Of a stretch of DNA of 12,584 bases, positions 6,785 to 12,584 are shown piece after piece; the stretch's first letter is position 1, and each line of letters begins with the position of its first letter. The notes beneath the pieces are model-generated. The model searched no databases. It worked only from the letters and a program-made list of their open reading frames with translations, and was not told the origin of the DNA. The position numbers were made by a program, and so were the translations under genes. This stretch comes from Candidatus Eiseniibacteriota bacterium (GTDB lineage Bacteria; JAFGKV01). Where the stretch lies: the NCBI GenBank assembly GCA_025453925.1, contig JALOPK010000066.1, forward strand, positions 1 through 12,584, written 5' to 3'.

Positions 6785-7599
6785 GATACGTCCCGCCGTC
6801 TGAACACCGCGGTCGCGACGAGCACCATGATGCCGGAGTAGACCAGCGCGTAAGCGGTTCCGAGGATCAGGCGCATGACGGGGACGGGAAGCGCATTGGC
6901 GACCTCCGTCTTGAAGTTCACATGGGCCACGATGGGAAGAACATAGTAGCCGAGGCGCAGGCCCACGTTGAGGGGCCCGGCCTGGTAGGCAGCGGCCAGT
7001 TCCCGCTCGGCCGGTGAGAGGTGCTCTATGTCTGCCCCTCCGTCCATCCATGCTCGAAGCCCTGTCGCGAGATGTCCGGCGAAGACGACCAGCAGCGTCA
7101 GCAGTGTGGCAAGCACCGGAGAGGAGAGGTTGCTGGCAAGGAGCGCCACGGCCGCCACCATCAGCAGCTCCAAGAACACGCCCCACGAAGCAACCGCCAG
7201 CGTCCATGAAGGGCTTCCGCCCATGGGCAGGAGTGCGACCACGAGCACGGCAAGAAGCGCGGCGACCAGGAGCAGAAGGACCATGGCCATGCCGAGATAG
7301 CTCCCTACCACGAAGTGCCAGCGTTCGATCGGCCGGGCCAGCATAACGCGAACGGTCTTCCGCTCCACCTCGCGGCTGATGGTCTCGGCGCCCCGCGTGA
7401 GCACCAGGAGCAGACCGAACAGGAGCATGGCCCCCAGCCCCAGGTCCGTGACGAGGCGCACCTCTTCGCCGAGAGTCCACTCGCCGGCAAGCACGGCGAC
7501 CAGCATGACCACGGCGGCATACGCGACGATGGAGTACAGGATCCTGCTTCGGAGGATGTCGGTGAAGCAGTGCACCGCAATCGCGCGGAGCGCGTTCAT
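6781..7599 (-). CDS. ABC-2 type (NosY-like) transporter permease
   Basis: This 272-residue integral membrane protein has about six hydrophobic segments (roughly 20-38, 50-67, 100-125, 135-155, 160-180 and 245-266). Between the second and third lies the cytoplasmic REVERKTVRVMLARPIERW stretch typical of ABC-2 permeases, which precedes VVGSYLG. Its ATG at 7599 overlaps the ATPase stop as ATGA, so the two are translated as a pair. ABC-2 exporters move varied cargo (drugs, ions, lipids, polysaccharide, proteins), and no cargo can be read from this sequence. It probably forms a homodimer with the ATPase encoded just upstream. The next gene, encoding the histidine-tailed protein, starts on its stop codon. 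Confidence 0.9.
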   Translation of the reverse strand: MNALRAIAVHCFTDILRSRILYSIVAYAAVVMLVAVLAGEWTLGEEVRLVTDLGLGAMLLFGLLLVLTRGAETISREVERKTVRVMLARPIERWHFVVGSYLGMAMVLLLLVAALLAVLVVALLPMGGSPSWTLAVASWGVFLELLMVAAVALLASNLSSPVLATLLTLLVVFAGHLATGLRAWMDGGADIEHLSPAERELAAAYQAGPLNVGLRLGYYVLPIVAHVNFKTEVANALPVPVMRLILGTAYALVYSGIMVLVATAVFRRRDVS

Positions 7600-8531
7600 G
7601 CGTTACCCCCTTTCTCCGTGGACTGGCGCATCAGCCGGATGAGTGTCTCCTCCAGCGGCGCCTGCGGGCGGAGGACCTGGACGATGCGCGCTCCCCGGCT
7701 GATCGCCTGAGTGATGATGAGCTGAAGCGATCCCTCGTCGACGCTGAGGGCCCAGTCATTCCCCACCGCCCGTCCCTCCGGCCACCGTTGTGCGATCTCT
7801 TCCCGCGTAACCCTTGGCGTAGGCCCCAGGACCAGTTCCAGCCGGTCACCCGAGACTGCCCTCAACTCTCCAAGGGACGCGAGGGCCTTCAGTTCTCCGC
7901 CGACCAGCACGGCGGCGCGGTCCGCCACCAGTTCCGCATCCGCCAGGATGTGACTGGAGTACAGCACGGTCTTGCCGCGCGTTTTCGCCTCACCCAGCAT
8001 CTCCCGCACCAACTGCCGTCCGATCGGGTCGAGTCCTGACATCGGCTCATCAAGCACCAGCAGGTCCGGATCGTGGAGCAGCGCCTGGGCCAGGCCGATC
8101 CTCTGCAGCATCCCCCGGGAGAAATGCCGGAGACGCCGATGGCGGGCCTCTGAGAGCGCCAGGCGGTCCAGCAGTTCATCCGTTCGCTGGGCGATGCGTC
8201 TGGCCTCGAGGCCTGAGAGCTTCCCGCACAGGCGCAGGAACTCGACCGCCGAGAGCTGCTCGTAGAAATAGGGCCGCTCGGGAAGATAGCCGATACGAGC
8301 GCGGGTGGATGCCTCTGTCGGCAAATGCCCGCCGACGGTCACACGCCCCGAGGAAGGCCGCAAGAGTCCCAGGAGGATGTTGATGCTGGTGGTCTTCCCG
8401 GCTCCGTTCGGCCCGACGTAGGCGACCACTTCACCCGGCTCGACCGTGAAGGTGATGCCGTTCAATGCCCGCACTGCGCGCCGCTCGAGGCCGCCGGGAT
8501 AGGTCTTTTTGACGTCTTCGAAGGTGACCAT
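7596..8531 (-). CDS. ABC transporter ATP-binding protein
   Basis: This 311-residue ATPase has every catalytic motif: Walker A GPNGAGKTT (40-48), a Q-loop region reading YLPERP (82-87) with Glu where Gln is usual, the signature FSRGMLQRIG (137-146, a variant of LSGGQ), Walker B LLVLDEP (157-163) followed by the D-loop, and the H-loop histidine 194 (SSHILADAE). The LPE and SRGM variants are common in the CcmA/NosF/NatA-like subfamily that pairs with ABC-2 permeases. The extra C-terminal 100 residues are also typical of that group. GGAGGG lies 11 bases before the ATG. The gene follows the aminopeptidase by 18 bases and overlaps the permease. It powers export through the 6781-7599 permease; the substrate is unknown. 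Confidence 0.94.
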   Translation of the reverse strand: MVTFEDVKKTYPGGLERRAVRALNGITFTVEPGEVVAYVGPNGAGKTTSINILLGLLRPSSGRVTVGGHLPTEASTRARIGYLPERPYFYEQLSAVEFLRLCGKLSGLEARRIAQRTDELLDRLALSEARHRRLRHFSRGMLQRIGLAQALLHDPDLLVLDEPMSGLDPIGRQLVREMLGEAKTRGKTVLYSSHILADAELVADRAAVLVGGELKALASLGELRAVSGDRLELVLGPTPRVTREEIAQRWPEGRAVGNDWALSVDEGSLQLIITQAISRGARIVQVLRPQAPLEETLIRLMRQSTEKGGNA

Positions 8532-8549
8532 GGCGGTGTTTTCCCTCCG

Positions 8550-9653
8550 TCAGATGAGAAACGCGCCGTCCTTGTAGAACAGCTCGCCGTCGGCATAGTA
8601 CTCGCCGCCGTGGGCCAGATCCGCGATGAGATCCACATGGACGGCCGACGAATTCGTTCCCCCTGTTTCCGGGTAGGCGGCGCCCACCGCGAGGTGCATG
8701 GTGCCGCCGATCTTCTCGTCGAAGAGTATATTCCGGGTGAAACGGGTGATGCCGTAGTTCGTGCCGATGGCGACTTCCCCGACCCGGCGAGATCCTTCAT
8801 CGGTGTGAAGCAGTTCGTGCAGTACGTCCTCGCCCTTCTGGGCGGAAGCGCGTACCACCTCGCCCATCTTGAACTCAAGCGTGATGCCGGAGACCTCCCG
8901 GCCATGCACCACGGCCGGGAAGCTGAACGTCGCCACACCTTCCATCGAGCCTTCTTCGGGGCTCGTGAACACCTCGCCGGAAGGGAAGTTGCGGTGACCG
9001 TCAGAGTTGATCCACTTCCTTCCCCCGGCCCGATACGTGAGGTCGACCGCCGCGCTCCGAATCCGGAACTCGGACTTGCCGGCGAGGTACGCCACGATGC
9101 CTTCTTGGACCACGTGCACCGCGTGCCAGCTCGCGACCGGGTCGGCGTCATTGAGAAGGCAGGCGGCAAAGACGAACTCCTCGTATTCAGGCAGGCTCAT
9201 TTCGGCGTCCTGGGCGCAGGCCTCAGTCGGAAACTGGGTCGACGTCCACCGCAGCGCGCCCTCGGCGGCTCTGCGCAGCCAAGTGCGCTGAAGCCCTTCC
9301 GTCGCCCTGCTTCTCTCCGCCAGCCGCCCACGCGGTACGGATGCGAGATCACGGGTGTTCGCGGGGGCGCTGATCTTGAGATAGGCATCGTAGGTTTCGA
9401 CCGCCAGCCGCTCCCGTGGGCTGATGTCGCCGAGCTGTTCGGCGGAGGCGGTCTGGAGGTGGATCCGGCGGAGGCTGAGCGGTTCCAGGGAGACGTCGGG
9501 CAGCGCCCCTGCGCGAAGCGCCTCCGCAAACACCAGCTCCACCAGAGGCTCGGCCCGGGGGGACGAGACGATCATGGTCCGGTCTCCCGGCCGAAGCTCC
9601 AGGGAGTAGTGCACCAGTACCTGCGCCATCTTCACCAGTCGTTGATCATGCAC
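8550..9653 (-). CDS. M29-family metallo-aminopeptidase (thermophilic aminopeptidase type)
   Basis: This 367-residue protein is close to the usual M29 length (about 370-410). The metal-binding positions of the family are present: E227 (SGEVFTSP), E293 (GEVAIGTN), H320 (TMHLAVG), H339 and D341 (AVHVDLI). The family's NILFDEKIGGT and YPETGGTN segments are there as well. M29 enzymes (AmpS, AmpT, PepS) are cytoplasmic dimers that remove N-terminal residues from peptides using two metal ions. The start is a GTG at 9653 with AGGAG 7 bases upstream, so the gene overlaps the end of trmB by 8 bases. An ATG at 9649 is out of frame. It lies between trmB and the ABC exporter and is probably co-transcribed with both. 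Whether it shares a job with the exporter is unknown. Confidence 0.92.
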   Translation of the reverse strand: MHDQRLVKMAQVLVHYSLELRPGDRTMIVSSPRAEPLVELVFAEALRAGALPDVSLEPLSLRRIHLQTASAEQLGDISPRERLAVETYDAYLKISAPANTRDLASVPRGRLAERSRATEGLQRTWLRRAAEGALRWTSTQFPTEACAQDAEMSLPEYEEFVFAACLLNDADPVASWHAVHVVQEGIVAYLAGKSEFRIRSAAVDLTYRAGGRKWINSDGHRNFPSGEVFTSPEEGSMEGVATFSFPAVVHGREVSGITLEFKMGEVVRASAQKGEDVLHELLHTDEGSRRVGEVAIGTNYGITRFTRNILFDEKIGGTMHLAVGAAYPETGGTNSSAVHVDLIADLAHGGEYYADGELFYKDGAFLI

Positions 9654-10302
9654 CGTGCGACTCCTGGTCAGGCGGACCGGCGTGCTTCACGAACAACGTG
9701 CTGAAGACCGGCCTGCCCCGGTCAAGGAACTTCCGGGCATAGGCCGTCACGGGCCAGGCCTCCGGCAGCTCGCGCTGCTGCAAACAGGCGTGGGCCGTCA
9801 GCATACGCTGGATAGCAATGAAGTAGCCTCTGATATCCGTGGCCGTGATGATCTTACCGCCAGGAGCCAGGACGCGCAAGACCTCCCCGACGAAGTCGGG
9901 GCGCCAGATTCTGCGCTTCTCGTGGCGGGTTCTTGGCCAGGGATCCGGGAAGTAAACATGGAGCGCCTCCACGGACGCCTCGCTGACTCGTGTGCGAAGA
10001 AAGCTCAGGGCCTCGGCCTGCACCACTGCCGCATTGGCGATGCCCTGACGGGCGAGGGCGGAAGCCGCCAGCCTTGCCCACTTGGGCGAGGATTCGATTC
10101 CCAGAAATCCGAGGCGGGGCCTTCTGAGAGCCTCGGCCGCGAGGAAAACGCCCCGGCCGCAACCTACCTCGATCTCAACTCCCTCAACCGTGCCCAGGAG
10201 GCTTCGCCACGCCGCGGCTGATCCCGCGGCATCATCACACAGGAGCCGGGGCAAGGGGCAGTCATCAAGGAGACGCTCACGGGCGAGGGCAGTCGTCGTC
10301 AT
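9646..10302 (-). CDS. trmB: tRNA (guanine-N7)-methyltransferase TrmB
   Basis: This 218-residue protein is the normal length for the family. It has the SAM-binding EVGCGRG (45-51), LGIESS (67-72), the TrmB hallmark YFPDPWPRTRHEKRRIW (117-133) and the substrate-site TAYARKF (186-192). It would place m7G at position 46 in the variable loop of tRNAs, using SAM in the cytoplasm. The N-terminus is a little shorter than in E. coli. The ATG at 10302 has only a weak ribosome site (GGTGG, more than 10 bases away), so translation may depend on cysS, which ends 31 bases upstream. Its stop lies inside the start of the aminopeptidase gene. Pairing with cysS makes a tRNA-centred front half for this operon. 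Confidence 0.95.
   Translation of the reverse strand: MTTTALARERLLDDCPLPRLLCDDAAGSAAAWRSLLGTVEGVEIEVGCGRGVFLAAEALRRPRLGFLGIESSPKWARLAASALARQGIANAAVVQAEALSFLRTRVSEASVEALHVYFPDPWPRTRHEKRRIWRPDFVGEVLRVLAPGGKIITATDIRGYFIAIQRMLTAHACLQQRELPEAWPVTAYARKFLDRGRPVFSTLFVKHAGPPDQESHGA
9661..9665 (-). promoter_or_regulatory. Ribosome binding site deciding the M29 aminopeptidase start
   Basis: AGGAG on the minus strand at 9665-9661 lies 7 bases before the GTG at 9653, within the trmB coding end. This favours the GTG over the later in-frame GTG and ATG, at codons 7 and 9. Confidence 0.6.
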
Positions 10303-10333
10303 CCGCGTGGAAGCCCACCGTGGGCAATGCCGG

Positions 10334-11773
10334 TCATCCCGAGATACGCCATCGCGGACCGTCGGGATGATCCTCTACCGTGATCCCCGCCGCGGACAGC
10401 TCATCTCGAATTCGGTCGGCCCGCGCGAAGTCCCGTGCCGTCCGCAGTTCGGTGCGGAGCGCGAGAAGAAGGCCGATCAGGTGGGGCGTCAGCCCCTCCA
10501 GCGAACGGCCATGATTCGGAATGACGCCCAGAACCTGGTTGCCCAGCCCGCGCAACACCAGGGCGAAGCCGGCCAATGTCTCCTGCGGCGGCGTCGGCTC
10601 CGCCAGGAGCACGTTCACGCGGTGGGCCGCATCGAAGAGTGCGCCGATGGCCTGGGCGGTATTGAAGTCGTCGTTCATGGCCTCGACACACCGGTCTCGA
10701 GTCTCGGCGGGTTCCCCGTTGAGGACTGTCCCGTCGTCGCTGTCCACCCCTCGTGACAGGAGAAACGTGGCCAGTTTCTCGCTGGCCAGCGCCAAGCGGC
10801 GGGCGCCACTCCGTGCCGCCTCGAGCGCGTCGCGAGTGTAGGCCAGCGGGGAACGGTAGTGACCGTTCAGCACCAGCAGCCGCAGCGCGACGGCATCCGC
10901 ATCGGCCAACGCATCCTTGATGGTGACGAAGTTGCCCAGTGACTTGCTCATCTTCACGCCGTCAACGTTCAGCGAACCGGTGAGGAGCCAGTATTTGGCG
11001 TACCCTGTCCCGAAGGCGGCGTCGGCCTGCGCGATCTCGCTCTCATTGTGGGGGAAGAGGTTATCCAGTCCCCCCCCATGAATGTCATACGGAAGGCCCA
11101 GGTACTTCGCCGACATCGCCGTGCACTCGATATGCCATCCCGGGTATCCCCTTCCCCACGGGCTGGGCCACTGCATGAGATGCGCGGGCTCGGCACGCTT
11201 CCACAGGGCGAAATCCAACTGATTGCGCTTCTGCTCGCGGGGGTCCCCGCGGGCGCCGGTCTGCATCTCTTCGAGGTTGCGGCGGGAGAGCCGGCCGTAC
11301 CCCGGATAACTATCCACCGAGAAATAGACCGATCCATCCACGACATAAGCATGACCCTTGGCCATCATCCGTTCAATGATCTCGATCTGCTCGGGGATGT
11401 GGCCTGACGCACGGGGGGAGATATCGGGGCGGTGCACGCCCAGGGCGTCCATGTCGTCGAAGTAGCTCCACGTGTACTTCTCGACCACCTCCATAGGCTC
11501 CAGCTTGTCGCGGGCCGCGCCTCGTTCGATCCGGTCCTCGCCTGAATCCAGCAAGTGGCCGACATCGGTGATGTTCTGGACGTATCGGACACGGTAGCCC
11601 AGGAAGCGGAGGTACCTGTTGACCACGTCGAAGGACACGTACGTCTTTGCGTGTCCGAGGTGGGGGTGATCATACACCGTTGGCCCGCAGACGTACATGC
11701 CGACCCGGCCGGGAACGACTGGCTGGAACTCCTCTTTGGCCCGGGAAAGAACATTGTAGACATGAAGCCCCAT
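10334..11773 (-). CDS. cysS: Cysteinyl-tRNA synthetase
   Basis: This 479-residue class I synthetase has the HIGH motif as HLGH (38-41) after YVCGPTVYD, and KMSKSLGNF (274-282). Zinc-site residues are C29, C217 (WHIECTAMS), H242 and E246. The last two sit in FPHNESEIAQ, where most bacteria have FPHHENEIAQ; the ligand positions are kept and the residues between differ. The C-terminal part has MNDDFNTAQAIGALF (366-380) and the family's closing ARDFARADRIRDEL and DGPRW. It charges tRNA-Cys with cysteine. The ATG at 11773 has AAGGAG 8 bases upstream. It is the first gene of the right-hand operon. The 176-base divergent gap upstream holds its likely promoter and an inverted repeat. Confidence 0.97.
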   Translation of the reverse strand: MGLHVYNVLSRAKEEFQPVVPGRVGMYVCGPTVYDHPHLGHAKTYVSFDVVNRYLRFLGYRVRYVQNITDVGHLLDSGEDRIERGAARDKLEPMEVVEKYTWSYFDDMDALGVHRPDISPRASGHIPEQIEIIERMMAKGHAYVVDGSVYFSVDSYPGYGRLSRRNLEEMQTGARGDPREQKRNQLDFALWKRAEPAHLMQWPSPWGRGYPGWHIECTAMSAKYLGLPYDIHGGGLDNLFPHNESEIAQADAAFGTGYAKYWLLTGSLNVDGVKMSKSLGNFVTIKDALADADAVALRLLVLNGHYRSPLAYTRDALEAARSGARRLALASEKLATFLLSRGVDSDDGTVLNGEPAETRDRCVEAMNDDFNTAQAIGALFDAAHRVNVLLAEPTPPQETLAGFALVLRGLGNQVLGVIPNHGRSLEGLTPHLIGLLLALRTELRTARDFARADRIRDELSAAGITVEDHPDGPRWRISG

Positions 11774-11829
11774 GGGCGTATCTCCTTGGCGTGTGCGATT
11801 CAGAGATGACGAATGCCGGTTCGATCCCC

Positions 11830-11858
11830 AGTTTGTGGCGCGGGGGGGTTCCCGTCAA
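11830..11858 (-). promoter_or_regulatory. Possible cysS promoter
   Basis: The minus strand has TTGACG (11858-11853), 17 bases, then CAAACT (11835-11830). The -35 box matches 5 of 6, but the -10 box matches only 3 of 6. It would start transcription about 50 bases before the cysS ATG. It is the best candidate I see in this gap, but it is not secure. Confidence 0.35.
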
Positions 11859-11860
11859 CG

Positions 11861-11898
11861 CTCAGGCGGTCAACCCTCGAGGCCGCGGACCGTCTGAG
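11861..11898. repeat. 11-bp inverted repeat in the cysS/lipoprotein divergent gap
   Basis: CTCAGGCGGTC (11861-11871) pairs with GACCGTCTGAG (11888-11898) with one mismatch, a G-U pair in RNA. The 16-base loop holds the palindrome CCTCGAGG (11874-11881). It lies right next to the proposed -35 box of cysS and about 50 bases before the lipoprotein ATG. It could be an operator for either gene or a leader hairpin of the plus-strand transcript. No T run follows on either side, so it is not a plain terminator. Confidence 0.55.
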
Positions 11899-11938
11899 TG
11901 GTTGTCAGGATCATTCTTCGCGCTCTCCGCGAAGGAAA

Positions 11939-11943
11939 GGAGG
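11939..11943 (+). promoter_or_regulatory. Strong ribosome binding site of the YXWGXW lipoprotein
   Basis: AAAGGAGG ends 6 bases before the ATG at 11950 and fixes that start. A 6-bp hairpin (TTCGCG at 11917-11922, CGCGAA at 11928-11933) stands just before it. Confidence 0.75.
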
Positions 11944-11949
11944 AAGTCG

Positions 11950-12246
11950 ATGGTGAAACGAATGGTGCTCTTGGGAGGGATGGCGGTCGCCCTGGTGGTG
12001 ATCGCTGTCGCATGTTCCAGTGGCGGTTATGCATCCGCCCCTCCGCCGGAGCCTCAGATGGAGGCCCCTCCGCCCAAGCCTGCGGGCGAGGTGGTGTGGA
12101 TTCCCGGATTCTGGGCTTGGAAGAAAGGCCAGTACGTCTGGGTACAGGGGCACTGGGATCGCCAGAGACCCGGCAAAGACTGGGTGCCCGGCCACTGGAA
12201 GCCGCGGGGGCATCGCTGGGTGTGGGTGCCCGGCCACTGGAAGTAG
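11950..12246 (+). CDS. YXWGXW-repeat lipoprotein
   Basis: This small protein of 98 residues starts with MVKRM, a hydrophobic stretch (6-20) and a cysteine at 22 (AVACSSGG), which fits a lipoprotein signal, although the -3 position is Ala rather than the usual Leu. A proline-rich linker (31-45) follows. Then come four W-x-x-G-x-W units: WIPGFW (50), WVQGHW (64), WVPGHW (78) and WVPGHW (92), spaced by exactly 14 residues. This is the YXWGXW/WXXGXW repeat family of cell-envelope proteins, whose function is unknown. The mature protein is probably tethered to the outer or inner membrane and rich in aromatic beta-strands. It is divergent from cysS and closed by its own terminator, so it is a single-gene unit. 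Confidence 0.88.
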   Translation: MVKRMVLLGGMAVALVVIAVACSSGGYASAPPPEPQMEAPPPKPAGEVVWIPGFWAWKKGQYVWVQGHWDRQRPGKDWVPGHWKPRGHRWVWVPGHWK

Positions 12247-12262
12247 CGCACAGACGTTGACC

Positions 12263-12280
12263 GGGCGGCCACCACCGCCC
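12263..12280 (+). other. Small hairpin before the lipoprotein terminator
   Basis: GGGCGG (12263-12268) and CCGCCC (12275-12280) flank a 6-base loop, 17 bases after the lipoprotein stop. The sequence after it is CTAATTG rather than a T run, so it may only shield the mRNA 3' end ahead of the main terminator. Confidence 0.3.
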
Positions 12281-12292
12281 CTAATTGTAGAG

Positions 12293-12327
12293 GCTCGGGT
12301 TCCGGTACCCCGGAGCCCGGGCTTTTT
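12293..12327 (+). terminator. Rho-independent terminator after the lipoprotein gene
   Basis: GCTCGGGTTCCGG (12293-12305) and CCGGAGCCCGGGC (12310-12322) form a 13-bp stem with two G-U pairs and a TACC loop, followed directly by TTTTT (12323-12327). It lies 46 bases after the lipoprotein stop and ends that transcript before the FmdB gene. Confidence 0.9.
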
Positions 12328-12370
12328 CGTCCGGAAATGAACCATCGCGCGATTCAGCGCTGCGACCGAT

Positions 12371-12376
12371 GGAGGG
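12371..12376 (+). promoter_or_regulatory. Ribosome binding site of the FmdB-type gene
   Basis: GGAGGG stands 7 bases before the GTG at 12384 and supports that non-ATG start, which gives the canonical family N-terminus MPTYEYRC. I found no clear promoter in the 56 bases between the terminator and this gene. Confidence 0.65.
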
Positions 12377-12383
12377 ATGATTC

Positions 12384-12584
12384 GTGCCGACCTATGAGTA
12401 CCGGTGTACAGCGTGCGGGCACACACTTGAGCTGTTCCAGCGGATCACCGCTCCGGCGATCACCCGATGTCCAAAGTGTTCGGGTTCCCTGGAACGGCTG
12501 ATAGGAACAGGGGTCGGGGTGATCTTCAAGGGCCCGGGGTTCTACGCAACCGACCACCGGAGCGAGGACTACAAGAAGAAGGCC
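12384..12584 (+). CDS. FmdB-family zinc-ribbon protein (3' end outside window)
   Basis: Sixty-seven residues are visible and the frame stays open at the window end. It begins MPTYEYRCTACG, with zinc-ribbon cysteine pairs C8/C11 and C29/C32, and continues with IFKGPGFYATDHRS and DYKKK, the usual ending of the conserved FmdB regulatory-protein domain (putative). Members are small and cytoplasmic with a bound zinc. The name comes from a proposed regulator of formamidase and amidase, but most have no known role. Full-length members are about 70-110 residues, so little is missing. The start is a GTG, supported by the ribosome site and the family N-terminus. No amidase gene is visible nearby. Confidence 0.9.
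   Translation, partial: MPTYEYRCTACGHTLELFQRITAPAITRCPKCSGSLERLIGTGVGVIFKGPGFYATDHRSEDYKKKA

Noticed and set aside
11812-11840. GGTTCGATCCCC resembling a tRNA T-loop on the plus strand
   Set aside because: The bases flanking the loop do not pair as a 5-bp T-stem, and no acceptor stem, D-arm or anticodon arm can be placed. The 5' part would fall inside cysS.
11861-11890. AGGGTTGACCGCC on the minus strand, faintly like the T-box antiterminator before a synthetase gene
   Set aside because: It matches the T-box core poorly. There is no room for the specifier stem and terminator, and the likely cysS promoter lies downstream of it.

Overview
The window is a stretch of high-GC bacterial DNA (about 60-65% GC by eye, not computed). 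It is densely packed, mostly with conserved housekeeping genes. I see no phage, transposase, CRISPR array, rRNA or tRNA. The taxon cannot be fixed from the sequence alone. A PgpH-type HD phosphodiesterase next to PhoH and YbeY, an M29 aminopeptidase, a YXWGXW-repeat lipoprotein and an FmdB zinc ribbon would suit a Gram-negative lineage outside the Proteobacteria, such as Gemmatimonadota or a related candidate phylum. That placement is inference.

Left block (1-4312, minus strand, transcribed right to left): phoH, pgpH, ybeY and a corC-like gene cut off by the window start. A near-consensus sigma-70 promoter (TTGACA, 17 bases, TATCAT) lies just before phoH. The phoH/pgpH and ybeY/corC junctions are TGATG stop-start overlaps, and pgpH/ybeY are 12 bases apart, so this is an operon. 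The first three genes follow the order seen in Firmicutes (phoH-pgpH-ybeY), while the last follows the Proteobacterial ybeZ-ybeY-ybeX order. Likely themes are RNA and ribosome maturation (PhoH, YbeY) and cyclic-di-AMP breakdown (PgpH).

Middle (4334-5989): a lone radical SAM protein with a SPASM-like cysteine-rich C-terminus and unknown substrate, then about 600 bases with no convincing gene. That gap holds a possible minus-strand promoter and a 9-bp perfect inverted repeat that could fold into a branched RNA.

Right block (5990-11773, minus strand): cysS, trmB, an M29 aminopeptidase, an ABC-2 type exporter (ATPase and permease), and a membrane-anchored protein of unknown function with a histidine-rich tail. 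Spacings run from 4- and 8-base overlaps to 31 bases, so this is probably one operon. It joins tRNA charging and modification with peptide turnover and an exporter of unknown cargo.

Far right (11774-12584, plus strand): divergently from cysS runs a small lipoprotein with four W-x-x-G-x-W repeats at an exact 14-residue period. A strong intrinsic terminator follows it, then an FmdB-type zinc-ribbon gene that leaves the window. Most of the window is ordinary. The parts most worth a second look are the orphan radical SAM gene with its structured upstream gap, the histidine-tailed exporter partner, and the mixed phoH operon.
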